From positions 134,581 through 198,580 of the forward strand of contig NZ_JAVJSX010000019.1 of the NCBI RefSeq assembly GCF_040219215.1: a stretch of 64,000 nucleotides of DNA. The letters run 5' to 3'. Made by a program: the position numbers and the translations under genes. The notes below the pieces were generated by a model that saw only the letters and a list, made by a program, of their open reading frames with translations, ran no database searches and was not told the DNA's origin. Shown here one piece after another: positions 14,942 to 23,915 of this stretch; position 1 is the stretch's first letter, and the number at the start of each line of letters is the position of its first letter. Source of the DNA: Thalassobaculum_A sp040219215. GTDB taxonomy: Bacteria; Pseudomonadota; Alphaproteobacteria; Thalassobaculales; Thalassobaculaceae.

Positions 14942-16458
14942 CCGAACCGAGGACAACCCTTGGCGATGAGCCGCTGACCGCGCGGGCGGTGGCTTCGGTG
15001 GCGCGCGGCCGGGCAGATCCGGCGCTGGCGTATGCCGCCCGCCGGCGCATCGCCGAGAGCCACAACACGCTGCTCGAACAGACGGCAGCTGGGACCAGGA
15101 TCTACGGCGTCACCACCGGGCTGGGCGCGGTCGCCGATACTGTGGTTGCCGCCGACGATGCCGAACGGCAGCGCCGCGTCGTGCTTGGCCGCTCGGTAGG
15201 GGTCGGACGCATCGCCACCGACACCGAAGTGCGCGCGATGATGACCGCCCGTCTCGCCGGCTTCGCGGTCGGGCGCTCGGGTGTGTCGCCGCCGGTTGCG
15301 GAATGCCTGCTTGCCCTGCTGCGGCATGGGGTGAACCCGCTGGTGCCGATGACCGCGTCGCTGGGCGAAGCCGACTTGGCCGCCATGGCGCATATCGGCT
15401 CGGTCGTGGCCGGAGCCGGCGAGGCGCGCTGGCGCGGCGAGGTTCTGGCCGGAGGCGACGCCCTTGCACGATCCGGGATCGTGCCGCCTGCGCTGGTCGC
15501 CAAGGACGGCCTGGCACTGGTGTCATCGAACGCGGCATCCACCGGCCTTGGCGCCCTGGCCGTAATCGAGGCGACCGAGGCGCTGGGTGGTCTGGTTGCC
15601 GCGGTGGCCCTGTCGTTCGAAGGGTTTCGCGCCAATGTCGCGCCGCTGGCCCCGGAGTCGGTCGCGCTGCGGCCGGCGCCCGGCCAGTCGGCGGTCGCGT
15701 CCACGCTGCTGGGGTTGCTGGACGGTGGCGATCTGACGCAGCCAGGAGCGGCACGGCGCCTGCAGGATCCGCTGAGCTTTCGGTGCGTGGCCTCGGTCTA
15801 CGGCAGTGCGGCCGCCGCCTTGAAAGCCGCCACCGCGGCGGTCGAATTGGAACTCAATGCCTCGGACGACAACCCGGCGATCGTTCCGGGCGTCGGCGTG
15901 GTTCCGACTGCCAACTTCGACTCCACCCATCTGGCCCAGGCGTTCGCGACACTGAACCTGGCGCTCGCCCGTGTCGCACCGACCATCGGGATGCGCACCC
16001 ACAAGCTGATGTCCGACAGCATGAGCAGCCTGCCGCGCTTCCTCAGCCCGCTCCAGAACGGCCACAGCGGCTTCGCGCCGGTGCAGAAGACCGCCTCGGC
16101 CCTGATGGCGGAAATCCAGCACGCCGCCATGCCGATGCCGGTCTGGGTGATGCCGGTCGCCGACGGGGTCGAGGATGTCGCCACCCTCGCCCTGTCGACG
16201 GTCGAGAAGACGCGCGAGATCGTCACCCGGATCCGGACGCTGGCAGCGATCGAACTGATGATCGCCGCTCAGGCCTGCGATCTGCGCGATGCTCCCGTGC
16301 TCGGCACCGGAACCACTGACGTCCACCGCGCCGTGCGCGAGCGTGTCGTCATGCTGCGTGAGGACCGGGCGACCGCCTCCGACATCCGCACCCTCGACTT
16401 CCTGATTGCCGAAGGCCGGTTCGAGACGATCGCCAACGACCTGCTGGCCGCCGTGTGA
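14938..16458 (+). CDS. Histidine/aromatic ammonia-lyase family protein lacking the MIO triad
   Basis: 506 residues, full HAL/PAL length. Conserved features are present: IYGVTTGLGAVADT with Tyr56, the LQDPLSFRCVASVYG block near 270, ELNASDDNPAIVP, and VGMRTHKLMSD-like helix region (TIGMRTHKLMSDSMS). But where HAL has GSVGASGDLAPLAH, this protein reads ASLGEADLAAMAH (residues 140-152): the Ala-Ser-Gly that cyclises to the MIO electrophile is missing and one residue shorter. Such a lyase may eliminate a good leaving group (ergothionase, which releases trimethylamine, is a MIO-less relative). Start ATG overlaps the cyclodeaminase stop. Confidence 0.85.
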   Translation: MTEPRTTLGDEPLTARAVASVARGRADPALAYAARRRIAESHNTLLEQTAAGTRIYGVTTGLGAVADTVVAADDAERQRRVVLGRSVGVGRIATDTEVRAMMTARLAGFAVGRSGVSPPVAECLLALLRHGVNPLVPMTASLGEADLAAMAHIGSVVAGAGEARWRGEVLAGGDALARSGIVPPALVAKDGLALVSSNAASTGLGALAVIEATEALGGLVAAVALSFEGFRANVAPLAPESVALRPAPGQSAVASTLLGLLDGGDLTQPGAARRLQDPLSFRCVASVYGSAAAALKAATAAVELELNASDDNPAIVPGVGVVPTANFDSTHLAQAFATLNLALARVAPTIGMRTHKLMSDSMSSLPRFLSPLQNGHSGFAPVQKTASALMAEIQHAAMPMPVWVMPVADGVEDVATLALSTVEKTREIVTRIRTLAAIELMIAAQACDLRDAPVLGTGTTDVHRAVRERVVMLREDRATASDIRTLDFLIAEGRFETIANDLLAAV

Positions 16459-16465
16459 GCGGCGC

Positions 16466-17002
16466 TCAGACCGGGCCGGTATACTCGCCGCGCGCGGGGT
16501 AGTTCTTCGAGATGGCGAAATCGAGGGCGGAGACCAACTCCGAGAAGTGCGGGCGCACGAACGGCATGGTCTGCACAGACCCGTAGTACAGGGTCTGCTC
16601 CGGCGTCACCATGAACAGGCCGGGCTCGGCGAACAGTGCCGGCTCCTCGAGGCCGATCGAGGTCGTGCCGCGCGACGTCGAGATGTACAGCCCCCACTCG
16701 CGCGCCTTGGCCAGCGACATGCCGTAGCCGAAGCGCAGCGCCTTGGCGCCGATCTTGTCGGCCATGCCCTGCGCCCGGTCCTGGGTATCGGTGCTGATCG
16801 CGATCGTGCCGACTCCGCGCTCGGCGAACTCCGGCGTGCGCTTCTCCAACTCGGTCAGGTAGTTGGCGCAGATCGGGCAATGCAGCCCCCGGTAGAAGCA
16901 GATCACGGTACCGCGCTCGGTCTTCTCCGTGCCGAGATCGAAGGTTCCGCTGGACAGCGTTTCGACCGACAGGCCTGGGGTTTTCTGGCGGGGCATCAGC
17001 AT
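16466..17002 (-). CDS. Peroxiredoxin-like (AhpC/TSA) protein
   Basis: 178 residues of thioredoxin fold: VICFYRGLHCPICANYLTELEK has the peroxidatic-site Cys in CPIC, followed by IAISTDTQDRAQGMADKIG and LFMVTPEQTLYYGSVQTMPFVRP. The CxxC version is typical of the PRX-like 2 group of single-domain proteins. GGAGATCTCC, itself a palindrome, forms the ribosome site. It is transcribed divergently from the AraC regulator with only 90 bp between starts, so that regulator probably controls it. Converges with the lyase gene. Confidence 0.88.
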   Translation of the reverse strand: MLMPRQKTPGLSVETLSSGTFDLGTEKTERGTVICFYRGLHCPICANYLTELEKRTPEFAERGVGTIAISTDTQDRAQGMADKIGAKALRFGYGMSLAKAREWGLYISTSRGTTSIGLEEPALFAEPGLFMVTPEQTLYYGSVQTMPFVRPHFSELVSALDFAISKNYPARGEYTGPV

Positions 17003-17092
17003 TGGAGATCTCCTGAACGACGCAATGGGTACTCAACCAAGCTACCAGACTGTATGATCCGAAAAATTCCAATAATCCGATCAGGACGCCCA
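17003..17092. promoter_or_regulatory. Divergent peroxiredoxin/AraC promoter region
   Basis: 90 bp between divergent starts, the only space for both promoters and an AraC-type operator. The stretch 17060-17080 is AT-rich (GAAAAATTCCAATAATCC) and is the likely promoter core. No direct repeat typical of AraC sites was obvious. Confidence 0.45.
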
Positions 17093-17860
17093 ATGATTCG
17101 CTACGACCGTCTATCGAGCCTGATGGCTCGGTTCGAGATGCGGGTCGCCGATGCCGCGCCGGGAACCGGCAACCTGCGAATCCTGGGGGATGCCGGTACC
17201 GGCGCGCCGACGCGGATGACACTTCATGTGCGTGGTTCCCCGGAACCGGACGGCATCGGCGAGACCGTCCTGATCGAAGCCCAAGCCAGTTGGGGAGGCG
17301 ATGCGAACCCGCTGGTCGCCGCCCTGCCCACCTGCATGTCACTGTCGATCGGTGACGACACCGCGCCGTTGATCGGGTTGTTGCTGACCGAAGCCCGATC
17401 GGCGCGCTGCGGCTCCGGGGTCGTGCTGAGCCGGCTGGCTGAGGTGCTGGTAATCCGGTTGCTGCGTGCGGAGATCGAGCGTGGCGCGACCGGATCCGGC
17501 CTGGTTTCGGGTCTCGCCGATCCGAGACTCAGCCGGGCGATCGTCGTCATGCACGAGGCGCCCGGCCAGCCGTGGTCGAACGGCGATCTGGCCGCGGTCG
17601 CCGGGATGTCGCTCAGTCGGTTCACCGACGCGTTCCGGGCGCGGGTCGGCGAGACTCCGCAGGCCTACCTGCGGCGCTGGCGCATGACCCTGGCCCGCCA
17701 GGACCTCGACCGCGGCCACCGCGTGCAAACGGTGGCCCGGCGCTACGGCTATGCGAGTTCCGAAGCGCTTGCCCGTGCCTTTCACCGGCAGCACGGCATC
17801 AACCCGATGGCCGTACGCCACAACCCACCGCCGGCAGAACCGGTCGCGCCGCAAGCCTGA
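17093..17860 (+). CDS. AraC family transcriptional regulator (cupin_6 type)
   Basis: 255 residues. The N-terminal ~130 residues are the AraC_binding_2/cupin_6 ligand domain (MIRYDRLSSLMARFEMRV start is typical, PLIGLLLTEARSARCGSG contains the conserved Cys region). Two helix-turn-helix motifs follow: WSNGDLAAVAGMSLSRFTDAF and VQTVARRYGYASSEALARAF, the latter with the AraC signature HGINPMAVR. ATG 17093 has AGGACGCCC before it; an ATG at 17054 is in frame but less likely. It probably regulates the divergent peroxiredoxin. Confidence 0.9.
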   Translation: MIRYDRLSSLMARFEMRVADAAPGTGNLRILGDAGTGAPTRMTLHVRGSPEPDGIGETVLIEAQASWGGDANPLVAALPTCMSLSIGDDTAPLIGLLLTEARSARCGSGVVLSRLAEVLVIRLLRAEIERGATGSGLVSGLADPRLSRAIVVMHEAPGQPWSNGDLAAVAGMSLSRFTDAFRARVGETPQAYLRRWRMTLARQDLDRGHRVQTVARRYGYASSEALARAFHRQHGINPMAVRHNPPPAEPVAPQA

Positions 17861-17902
17861 CAGTCACCGATTGCGAACGGATTGTGCAATAGGCCGTTAA
17901 GT

Positions 17903-17921
17903 CCTTCCGCATCTGGGAAGG
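17903..17921. promoter_or_regulatory. CCTTCC-N7-GGAAGG dyad upstream of the ABC operon
   Basis: A 6-7-6 inverted repeat, 69 bp before the substrate-binding-protein gene, in the gap after the AraC gene. A further GC-rich run (CCCCTGGACCCGGGGG) follows directly. It could be a hairpin ending araC transcription (no T-tract) or a regulator site; the spacing matches MerR-type copper boxes but the flanking A/T are absent. Confidence 0.35.
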
Positions 17922-17990
17922 CCCCTGGACCCGGGGGCAAAGATTCCTCTAGGCTCCCCATTCCAAAACTCCTTAACAACGGAGGGGCTC

Positions 17991-19595
17991 ATGACCTGGG
18001 GACGCTCGATCGCACGCAGCCTGCTGGCGGCGGCGGCGGCGGTGCCGATGATCGCGGGGCTTACGACCGCGACACCGGCAGCAGCCGAGACCACGTTGCG
18101 CGTGGTGATGCACTCGGATCTCAAAATCGTCGATCCGATCTGGACCACCGCGTACATCACCCGCAATCACGGCTACATGATCTACGACACGCTTTTCGCG
18201 ATGGACGAGAAGTTGAATGTCACGCCGCAGATGGTCGATACGTGGAAAGTCAGCGACGACAAGCTGACCTACACCTTCACCCTGCGCGACGGCCTGAAGT
18301 GGCACGACGGCCAGCCGGTAACCGCCGAGGACTGCATCGCCTCGATCAAGCGCTGGGGTGCCAAGGACTCGATGGGACAGAAGCTGCTGTCCTTCGTCGC
18401 CGACATGAAGGCGACCGACGCCAAGACCTTCACCATGCAGCTCAAGGAGGCCTATGGCCTGGTGCTGCTGTCGCTGGCCAAGCCGAGTTCGAACGTACCG
18501 TTCATGATGCCGAAGCGGGTCGCCGAAACCCCGCCGGGCGACCAGATTTCCGAGTACATCGGCTCCGGTCCGTTCGTCTTCCAGAAGGATGAGTGGAAGC
18601 CGGGCGACAAGACCGTCTACACCAAGTTCGCCGACTACAAGCCGCGCAGCGAGCCCGGAAGCTGGGCCGCCGGTGGCAAGGTCGCCAAGGTCGACCGCGT
18701 CGAGTGGATCTCGATGCCGGACCACCAGACCGCTGTGAACGCTCTGGTCGCAGGCGAGATCGACGTCCTCGAGGCACCGCCGCACGACCTGCTGCCGATC
18801 CTTGAGGGATCGTCGGACGTGGCCCTGCTGAACACCAATCCGCTCGGTAACCAGTACATGTTCCGCATGAACTGGCTGCATCCGCCGTTCGACAACCAGA
18901 AGGTCCGGCAGGCCGCTATCGCCGCGCTGGCCCAGGAGCCGTTCCTGCAGGCGGTGATCGGCAATCCGAAGTACTACAAGGTCTGCCCGGCGATGTTCGT
19001 GTGCGACACACCCTTCGCGTTCACCGAAGGTGGTGATGCGCTGGTCAAGTCGGACTTCGACAAGTCGAAGGCCCTGCTGAAGGAAGCCGGTTACGACGGC
19101 ACCCCGGTGGTGCTGATGCACTCCACCGACCTCGCCGTTCTGACCAACCTCGCCCCGGTCGCAGCCGACCTGCTGCGTAAGGGCGGCTTCACCGTCGACA
19201 TGCAGTCCATGGACTGGCAGACCCTGGTCTCTCGTCGTTCGAAGAAGGAAAAGCCGGCCGAAGGCGGCTGGAATGCCTTCCTGACATCCTGGGTCGCGGC
19301 CGACATCCTGAACCCGATCTCTGCCGCCGGTTACAACACCGGCTGCGACAAGGCCTGGTTCGGCTGGCCGTGCGACGAGGAGATGGAGAAGCTCCGCAAC
19401 TCGTTCTCGACCGAGACCGACGCTGCGAAGCAGAAGGATCTTGCCAAGCAGATCCAAATCCGTGCGATGACGATCGGAACCCATGCCCATGCCGGGCAGT
19501 GGTACCAGCCGACCGCCATCCGCTCGGACAAGGTCGACGGCATGTTGAATGGTCCGGCTCCGTTCTTCTGGAACATCACCAAGAAGGGCGGCTGA
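17991..19595 (+). CDS. ABC transporter substrate-binding protein, peptide/opine/nickel (SBP_bac_5) family
   Basis: 534 residues. Signal peptide (RSLLAAAAAVPMIAGLTTATPAAA) then a cluster C periplasmic binding protein: TLRVVMHSDLKIVDPIWTT, YDTLFAMDEKLNVTPQMVD, LRDGLKWHDGQPVTAEDCIASIKRW, and NYNTG-like YNTGCDKAWFGWPCDEE. It captures a peptide-like or related solute in the periplasm. First gene of a four-gene importer operon; 58-bp gap to the first permease. The C-terminal two Cys-containing loop (GCDKAWFGWPC) could form a disulfide. Substrate cannot be told from sequence. Confidence 0.92.
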   Translation: MTWGRSIARSLLAAAAAVPMIAGLTTATPAAAETTLRVVMHSDLKIVDPIWTTAYITRNHGYMIYDTLFAMDEKLNVTPQMVDTWKVSDDKLTYTFTLRDGLKWHDGQPVTAEDCIASIKRWGAKDSMGQKLLSFVADMKATDAKTFTMQLKEAYGLVLLSLAKPSSNVPFMMPKRVAETPPGDQISEYIGSGPFVFQKDEWKPGDKTVYTKFADYKPRSEPGSWAAGGKVAKVDRVEWISMPDHQTAVNALVAGEIDVLEAPPHDLLPILEGSSDVALLNTNPLGNQYMFRMNWLHPPFDNQKVRQAAIAALAQEPFLQAVIGNPKYYKVCPAMFVCDTPFAFTEGGDALVKSDFDKSKALLKEAGYDGTPVVLMHSTDLAVLTNLAPVAADLLRKGGFTVDMQSMDWQTLVSRRSKKEKPAEGGWNAFLTSWVAADILNPISAAGYNTGCDKAWFGWPCDEEMEKLRNSFSTETDAAKQKDLAKQIQIRAMTIGTHAHAGQWYQPTAIRSDKVDGMLNGPAPFFWNITKKGG

Positions 19596-19653
19596 CGGCC
19601 GACAGCATCGGGGCACGAAGAGAGATGGCAGATATCCGAGGGGAAGAACGCGC

Positions 19654-20595
19654 ATGTTAGCCTTCGTCGCGCGACGTCTGCTGGCCACCATCCCCGTCCT
19701 GGCGATGGTGGCCCTCTTCGTATTCTTCATGCTGCGACTGACGCCGGGCGATCCGGCGGCAATCATCGCCGGCGACAACGCCACGCCGATCCAGATCGAG
19801 GAAATCCGCGAGCGTCTCGGTCTGAACGACCCGCTGCCAACCCAGTTGGTCATCTGGGCCGGCAAGCTGTTGCAGGGCGACCTGGGTGAATCCTTCTTCT
19901 TCAAAATGAAGGTCACCGACCTGATCATCCAACGGGTGGAGCCGACGTTGGCCCTGGCTACCACGACCATGCTGTTCACGCTGCTGGTCGCGATACCGCT
20001 CGGAGTGATCGCGGCCTACCGGCAGGGCGGCTGGTTGGACCGGGCGGTGATGGGACTGTCGGTCGCCGGGTTCTCGATCCCGGTGTTCGTGCTGGGCTAC
20101 CTGCTGATCTACATCTTCGCGGTCGAGCTGAAATGGTTCCCCGTGCAGGGTTACAAATCGATCACGGCCGGGCTGTGGCCGTTCCTGCACCGTATGATCC
20201 TGCCCAGCCTGACATTGAGCGTTATCTACATCGCGCTGATCGCACGCATCACCCGCGCCAGCGTGATCGACGTGCTGGGCGAGGACTATATTCGCACCGC
20301 CAAGGCGAAAGGCCTGACCAATCGCGTCGTCCTGGTCCGCCACGCGCTGCGCAATGCCGCCGTGCCGATCATCACGATCGTCGGCATCGGTATCGCCCTG
20401 CTGATCGGCGGGGTGGTGGTGACGGAGAGCGTCTACAACATCCCCGGACTTGGCCGACTGACGGTCGACGCCGTGCTCGGACGCGACTACCCGACAATCC
20501 AGGCGGTGATCCTGGTGTTCTCGTTCGTCTACGTCCTGATCAATCTGCTGATCGATCTCTCGTACACGCTTCTCGATCCCCGCATCCGGTACTGA
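19654..20595 (+). CDS. ABC transporter permease, DppB family
   Basis: 313 residues, six TM segments. The opening MLAFVARRLLATIPVLAMVAL and HALRNAAVPIITIVGIGIALLIGG are DppB/OppB hallmarks; the EAA loop is EDYIRTAKAKGLTNRVVLVRHALRNA, which docks on the ATPase. ATG 19654 is chosen (GGGGAAGAACGCGC upstream) over upstream in-frame starts that would read into the spacer. It forms the heterodimeric channel with the next gene. Confidence 0.92.
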   Translation: MLAFVARRLLATIPVLAMVALFVFFMLRLTPGDPAAIIAGDNATPIQIEEIRERLGLNDPLPTQLVIWAGKLLQGDLGESFFFKMKVTDLIIQRVEPTLALATTTMLFTLLVAIPLGVIAAYRQGGWLDRAVMGLSVAGFSIPVFVLGYLLIYIFAVELKWFPVQGYKSITAGLWPFLHRMILPSLTLSVIYIALIARITRASVIDVLGEDYIRTAKAKGLTNRVVLVRHALRNAAVPIITIVGIGIALLIGGVVVTESVYNIPGLGRLTVDAVLGRDYPTIQAVILVFSFVYVLINLLIDLSYTLLDPRIRY

Positions 20596-20610
20596 TAGGG
20601 CGCACGTTCG

Positions 20611-21540
20611 ATGACCGCTCCCGATCTCGTCGATTCCGCCGCACAGGCGGCCGCATCCGCCCAGCGGCCGAGCCTGTTTCGCCAGCTGCTGCGCAATCAC
20701 AGCGTTACCTTCGGTACCGTGGTGCTGCTGGCGATGGTCGTCCTCGGCCTGCTTGCGCCCTTTCTCGGGACCATCGATCCGGCATCGATCGATCCGGTCT
20801 GGCGCAACAAGGTGCCCGGTACCGAGCGGACGATCACCACGCCGTCCGGCGAGGATATCGCGTTCATCCACTCGATGGGCACGGACTCTCTCGGCCGCGA
20901 CCTGTACAGCCGGGTGGTCTACGGCGCGCGCATCTCGTTGATCGTCGGCCTGTTCGTGGCCCTGATCTCGGTTGCCATCGGACTGGTGATCGGACTGGTG
21001 TCCGGCTACATCCGATGGCTCGACGGCATCGTCATGCGGGTGATGGACGGGCTGATGGCGATCCCGAACATCCTGCTGGCGATCGGTCTCGTCTCGCTGT
21101 GGGGCGCCGGAGTCGTCACCGTGATCATTGCGATCGCCGTGCCTGAGATCCCCCGGGTCGTGCGGCTGGTGCGCTCGATCGTGCTGTCGATCCGCGAGGA
21201 ACCGTATGTCGAAGCGGCAATCTCGGTCGGCACGCCGCTGATCCCGATCCTGTACCGCCACGTGCTGCCGAACACCGTGGCGCCGTTGCTGGTCCAGGGC
21301 ACCTACGTGTGCGCGTCGGCGATCCTGGTGGAGGCGATCCTGAGCTTCCTGGGCGTCGGCATCCCGCCGGAAACGCCGACCTGGGGCAACATCATGGCCG
21401 AGGGGCGCGTGCTGTTTCAGGTGTTCCCGCACAACATCCTGTTTCCAGGGGTCTTCCTGGCCCTGACCATTCTGGCGGTGAACCTGCTGGGCGACGGATT
21501 GCGCGACACGCTCGATCCACGCATGGCCAAGCGTTTCTGA
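20611..21540 (+). CDS. ABC transporter permease, DppC family
   Basis: 309 residues. Typical DppC: cytoplasmic N-terminus, first TM (FGTVVLLAMVVLGLLAPFLG), a periplasmic loop with HSMGTDSLGRDLYSRVVYGARISL (the TDxLGRD signature), and five further TMs with the EAA loop EEPYVEAAISVGTPLIPILYRHVLPN. It starts 15 bp after the DppB stop. Ends 25 bp before the ATPase gene. Confidence 0.92.
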   Translation: MTAPDLVDSAAQAAASAQRPSLFRQLLRNHSVTFGTVVLLAMVVLGLLAPFLGTIDPASIDPVWRNKVPGTERTITTPSGEDIAFIHSMGTDSLGRDLYSRVVYGARISLIVGLFVALISVAIGLVIGLVSGYIRWLDGIVMRVMDGLMAIPNILLAIGLVSLWGAGVVTVIIAIAVPEIPRVVRLVRSIVLSIREEPYVEAAISVGTPLIPILYRHVLPNTVAPLLVQGTYVCASAILVEAILSFLGVGIPPETPTWGNIMAEGRVLFQVFPHNILFPGVFLALTILAVNLLGDGLRDTLDPRMAKRF

Positions 21541-21565
21541 GGGGTAGCAGGTGGGAAGCGCCGCA

Positions 21566-23191
21566 ATGACCGACCGGCCGGTCCTGGAAATCGACAATCT
21601 GACCGTCAAGCTGCCCAAGGGGGCGGATCGGGCGAACGCGATCGAGAACATCTCGATCAGCGTCCGGCGCCGCGAAATCGTCTGCCTGGTCGGCGAGTCC
21701 GGATCAGGCAAGTCGGTCAGCGCGTTCTCGGTAATGGGCCTGCTGCCCGGCCGGGACATGGCGCCGATCGCCGGTTCCATCAAGCTCGAAGGCGAGGAAC
21801 TGATCGGCGCCGACGAGGCGCGCATGCGCGACCTTCGGGGCGCCCGGATGTCGATGATCTTCCAGGAACCGATGACCGCCCTGAACCCCACCATGACCTG
21901 CGGCCAGCAGATCGAAGAGGTTCTGACGACCCACACCGAGCATGATGCCGACGAGCGGCAGAAACGGATTCTGAACATTCTCGAGCAGGTGCATTTGCCC
22001 GATCCGCCGCGGATGGCGGCGTCGTATCCGCACCAGCTGTCGGGTGGGCAGCGCCAGCGGATCATGATCGCCATGGCCCTGGTGCTGGAACCCGCATTGC
22101 TGATCGCCGACGAGCCGACCACGGCGCTCGACGTCACGACGCAGGCGCAGATCCTGAGGCTGATCAAGGAAATCCAGGCGACCCACGAGACCGCCGTGCT
22201 GTTCATCACCCACGATTTCGGCGTGGTCGCCGACATCGCCGACCGGGTGGCGGTGATGCAATGGGGCAAGGTGGTCGAGGAAGGCACGGCCGACGACGTG
22301 CTGCGCCGCCCGACTCACCCTTACACCAAGATGCTGATCGGCTCGGTTCCCAGCTTCACGCCGCGGATCCGCCCTCGCCAGTCCGATGCACCGGTGGTGC
22401 TCGCCACCGACAATTTGTCCAAGACGTATACCGGCGGCGGTTTCTTCCAGAAGGCCCGGCCCGTGCGCGCGGCCGACGCCGTGACCGTCGAGATTCGCAG
22501 GGGTGAGACCCTCGGGATCGTCGGCGAGTCGGGCTCCGGCAAGTCGACGGTCGCGCGCTGCATTGCCCGCCTGATCAACCCAAGCGGCGGCCACGTCTAC
22601 CTGGACGGCGACGACATCGCCAAGGCCTCACCGTTCCAACTGCGCAGCCTGCGGCGGCGGGTGCAGATCGTGTTCCAGGATCCGTACCGGTCGTTGAACC
22701 CCAGGCGGACCGTCGGCGCCTCGATCATCGAGGGTCCGATGAACTACGGTACCAGCCACGCGGATGCGATGAAGCGCGCCCAGGAACTGATGACCCTGGT
22801 TCGCCTCGATCCCGGCAGCCTGGACCGGTACCCGCACCAATTCTCCGGCGGTCAGCGCCAGCGCATCTGCATTGCCCGTGCACTCGCCATGGGGCCCGAC
22901 CTGCTGATCGCCGACGAGGCAGTCTCCGCGCTCGACGTATCGGTCCAGGCCCAGGTTCTGGACTTGCTGGATGACATCCGCCAACGGCTCGACCTCGCCA
23001 TGCTGTTCATCACCCACGACCTGCGCGTCGCCGCCCAGGTCTGCGACACGGTGGCAGTGATGCATCGCGGCGAGGTGGTGGAGTACGGGACAGCAGCCGA
23101 CGTCTTCGGCAATCCGCAGCACGACTACACCCGCTCGCTGTTCGCCGCCGCTCCGGGTCGGGGCTTCGCGTTCGGCGGCGCCGCGGCATAG
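21566..23191 (+). CDS. Dipeptide-type ABC transporter ATPase, DppD-DppF fusion
   Basis: 541 residues containing two complete ATPase domains. First: Walker A GESGSGKSVSAF (residue ~40), signature LSGGQRQRIMIAMAL, Walker B LLIADEPTTALD. Second: GESGSGKSTVARC (~310), FSGGQRQRICIARAL, LLIADEAVSALDVS, each with the oligopeptide C-terminal extension (HPYTKMLIGSVP, HDYTRSLFAAAP). One chain thus replaces the usual DppD/DppF pair. ATG 21566 is preferred; a GTG at 21551 with GAGGGG upstream is also possible. The second Walker B carries Ala-Val instead of Pro-Thr after the Glu. Confidence 0.93.
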   Translation: MTDRPVLEIDNLTVKLPKGADRANAIENISISVRRREIVCLVGESGSGKSVSAFSVMGLLPGRDMAPIAGSIKLEGEELIGADEARMRDLRGARMSMIFQEPMTALNPTMTCGQQIEEVLTTHTEHDADERQKRILNILEQVHLPDPPRMAASYPHQLSGGQRQRIMIAMALVLEPALLIADEPTTALDVTTQAQILRLIKEIQATHETAVLFITHDFGVVADIADRVAVMQWGKVVEEGTADDVLRRPTHPYTKMLIGSVPSFTPRIRPRQSDAPVVLATDNLSKTYTGGGFFQKARPVRAADAVTVEIRRGETLGIVGESGSGKSTVARCIARLINPSGGHVYLDGDDIAKASPFQLRSLRRRVQIVFQDPYRSLNPRRTVGASIIEGPMNYGTSHADAMKRAQELMTLVRLDPGSLDRYPHQFSGGQRQRICIARALAMGPDLLIADEAVSALDVSVQAQVLDLLDDIRQRLDLAMLFITHDLRVAAQVCDTVAVMHRGEVVEYGTAADVFGNPQHDYTRSLFAAAPGRGFAFGGAAA

Positions 23192-23242
23192 GGACGGGGC
23201 GTCGGCAGTGACAATCCACGCGACCGGTGAAATTATCCGCGG

Positions 23243-23893
23243 ATGACCGGATCCGCTACCAGCGACACCCCCAGCGTCATGTTCCTGTCGGTGGACATGG
23301 TGCGATCAAAGCAGTTGAAGACGGCCTACATTCGCCGCCAGGAGTCATGGCTGCCGCTGTTCCGCGACCTGTTCGAGACCTTCCCGCTGATCCTGGTCGG
23401 CAAGGTGGCGCTGCGGTTCGTCGACGAGGAGCAGGTTCCCCAGTACCGGGTCTGGAAGACACTCGGAGACGAGATCGTTTTCTCGACGCTGGAGCGCGAG
23501 GACAAGGCCCGGGCCCTGCTGCTCGGCGCTTTCCATGACGCCGTGACCGAGTTCGACAGCCGGAACCAGACGATGGGCGGCTACGGCGTCAAGGGATGTG
23601 CCTGGAACGTCGTGCTGGGCGGCATGAATGAGACGATCGCGATACCGGAGATGGCGTCGGCGGACGGCGCCGGATACGAGGACGTCATCGGGCCGGACGT
23701 GGATTTCGGCTTCGTCCTCGCCAAGCACGGCCGCGACGGGCACACCATCATCGATGCCGATCTGGCGCGCGTGGTCGACGGGTGTGATCCCGAGATCGAT
23801 CTGTGCGCCATCGTCCACAACAGCTTCGACACGCCGTTCCGCCTCGAGGCATTGGCGCAGACCTTCCGGCTGGCTCCCCGGGGCGAGCCATAG
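23243..23893 (+). CDS. Class III nucleotidyl-cyclase-like protein
   Basis: 216 residues. MFLSVDMVRSKQLK carries the first metal Asp (D18) and VWKTLGDEIVFS the second (D76) with the base-specifying Lys (K72), the same arrangement as adenylate/guanylate/pyrimidine cyclases. Where active cyclases have GxxVNxAAR, it reads GPDVDFGFVLAKHG, so the transition-state Asn and Arg are not obvious. No receiver or membrane domain. It follows the ABC operon by 51 bp without being an evident part of it, and no typical effector gene adjoins. Could be a divergent signalling cyclase or an inactive relative. Confidence 0.6.
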   Translation: MTGSATSDTPSVMFLSVDMVRSKQLKTAYIRRQESWLPLFRDLFETFPLILVGKVALRFVDEEQVPQYRVWKTLGDEIVFSTLEREDKARALLLGAFHDAVTEFDSRNQTMGGYGVKGCAWNVVLGGMNETIAIPEMASADGAGYEDVIGPDVDFGFVLAKHGRDGHTIIDADLARVVDGCDPEIDLCAIVHNSFDTPFRLEALAQTFRLAPRGEP

Positions 23894-23915
23894 GCCGCAC
23901 GGGTCCGGGCGGTGC

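Noticed and set aside
19657..22287. Very long minus-strand open frame across the ABC operon
   Set aside because: Antisense shadow of well-supported transporter genes; low-complexity His/Gln/Asp/Arg content.
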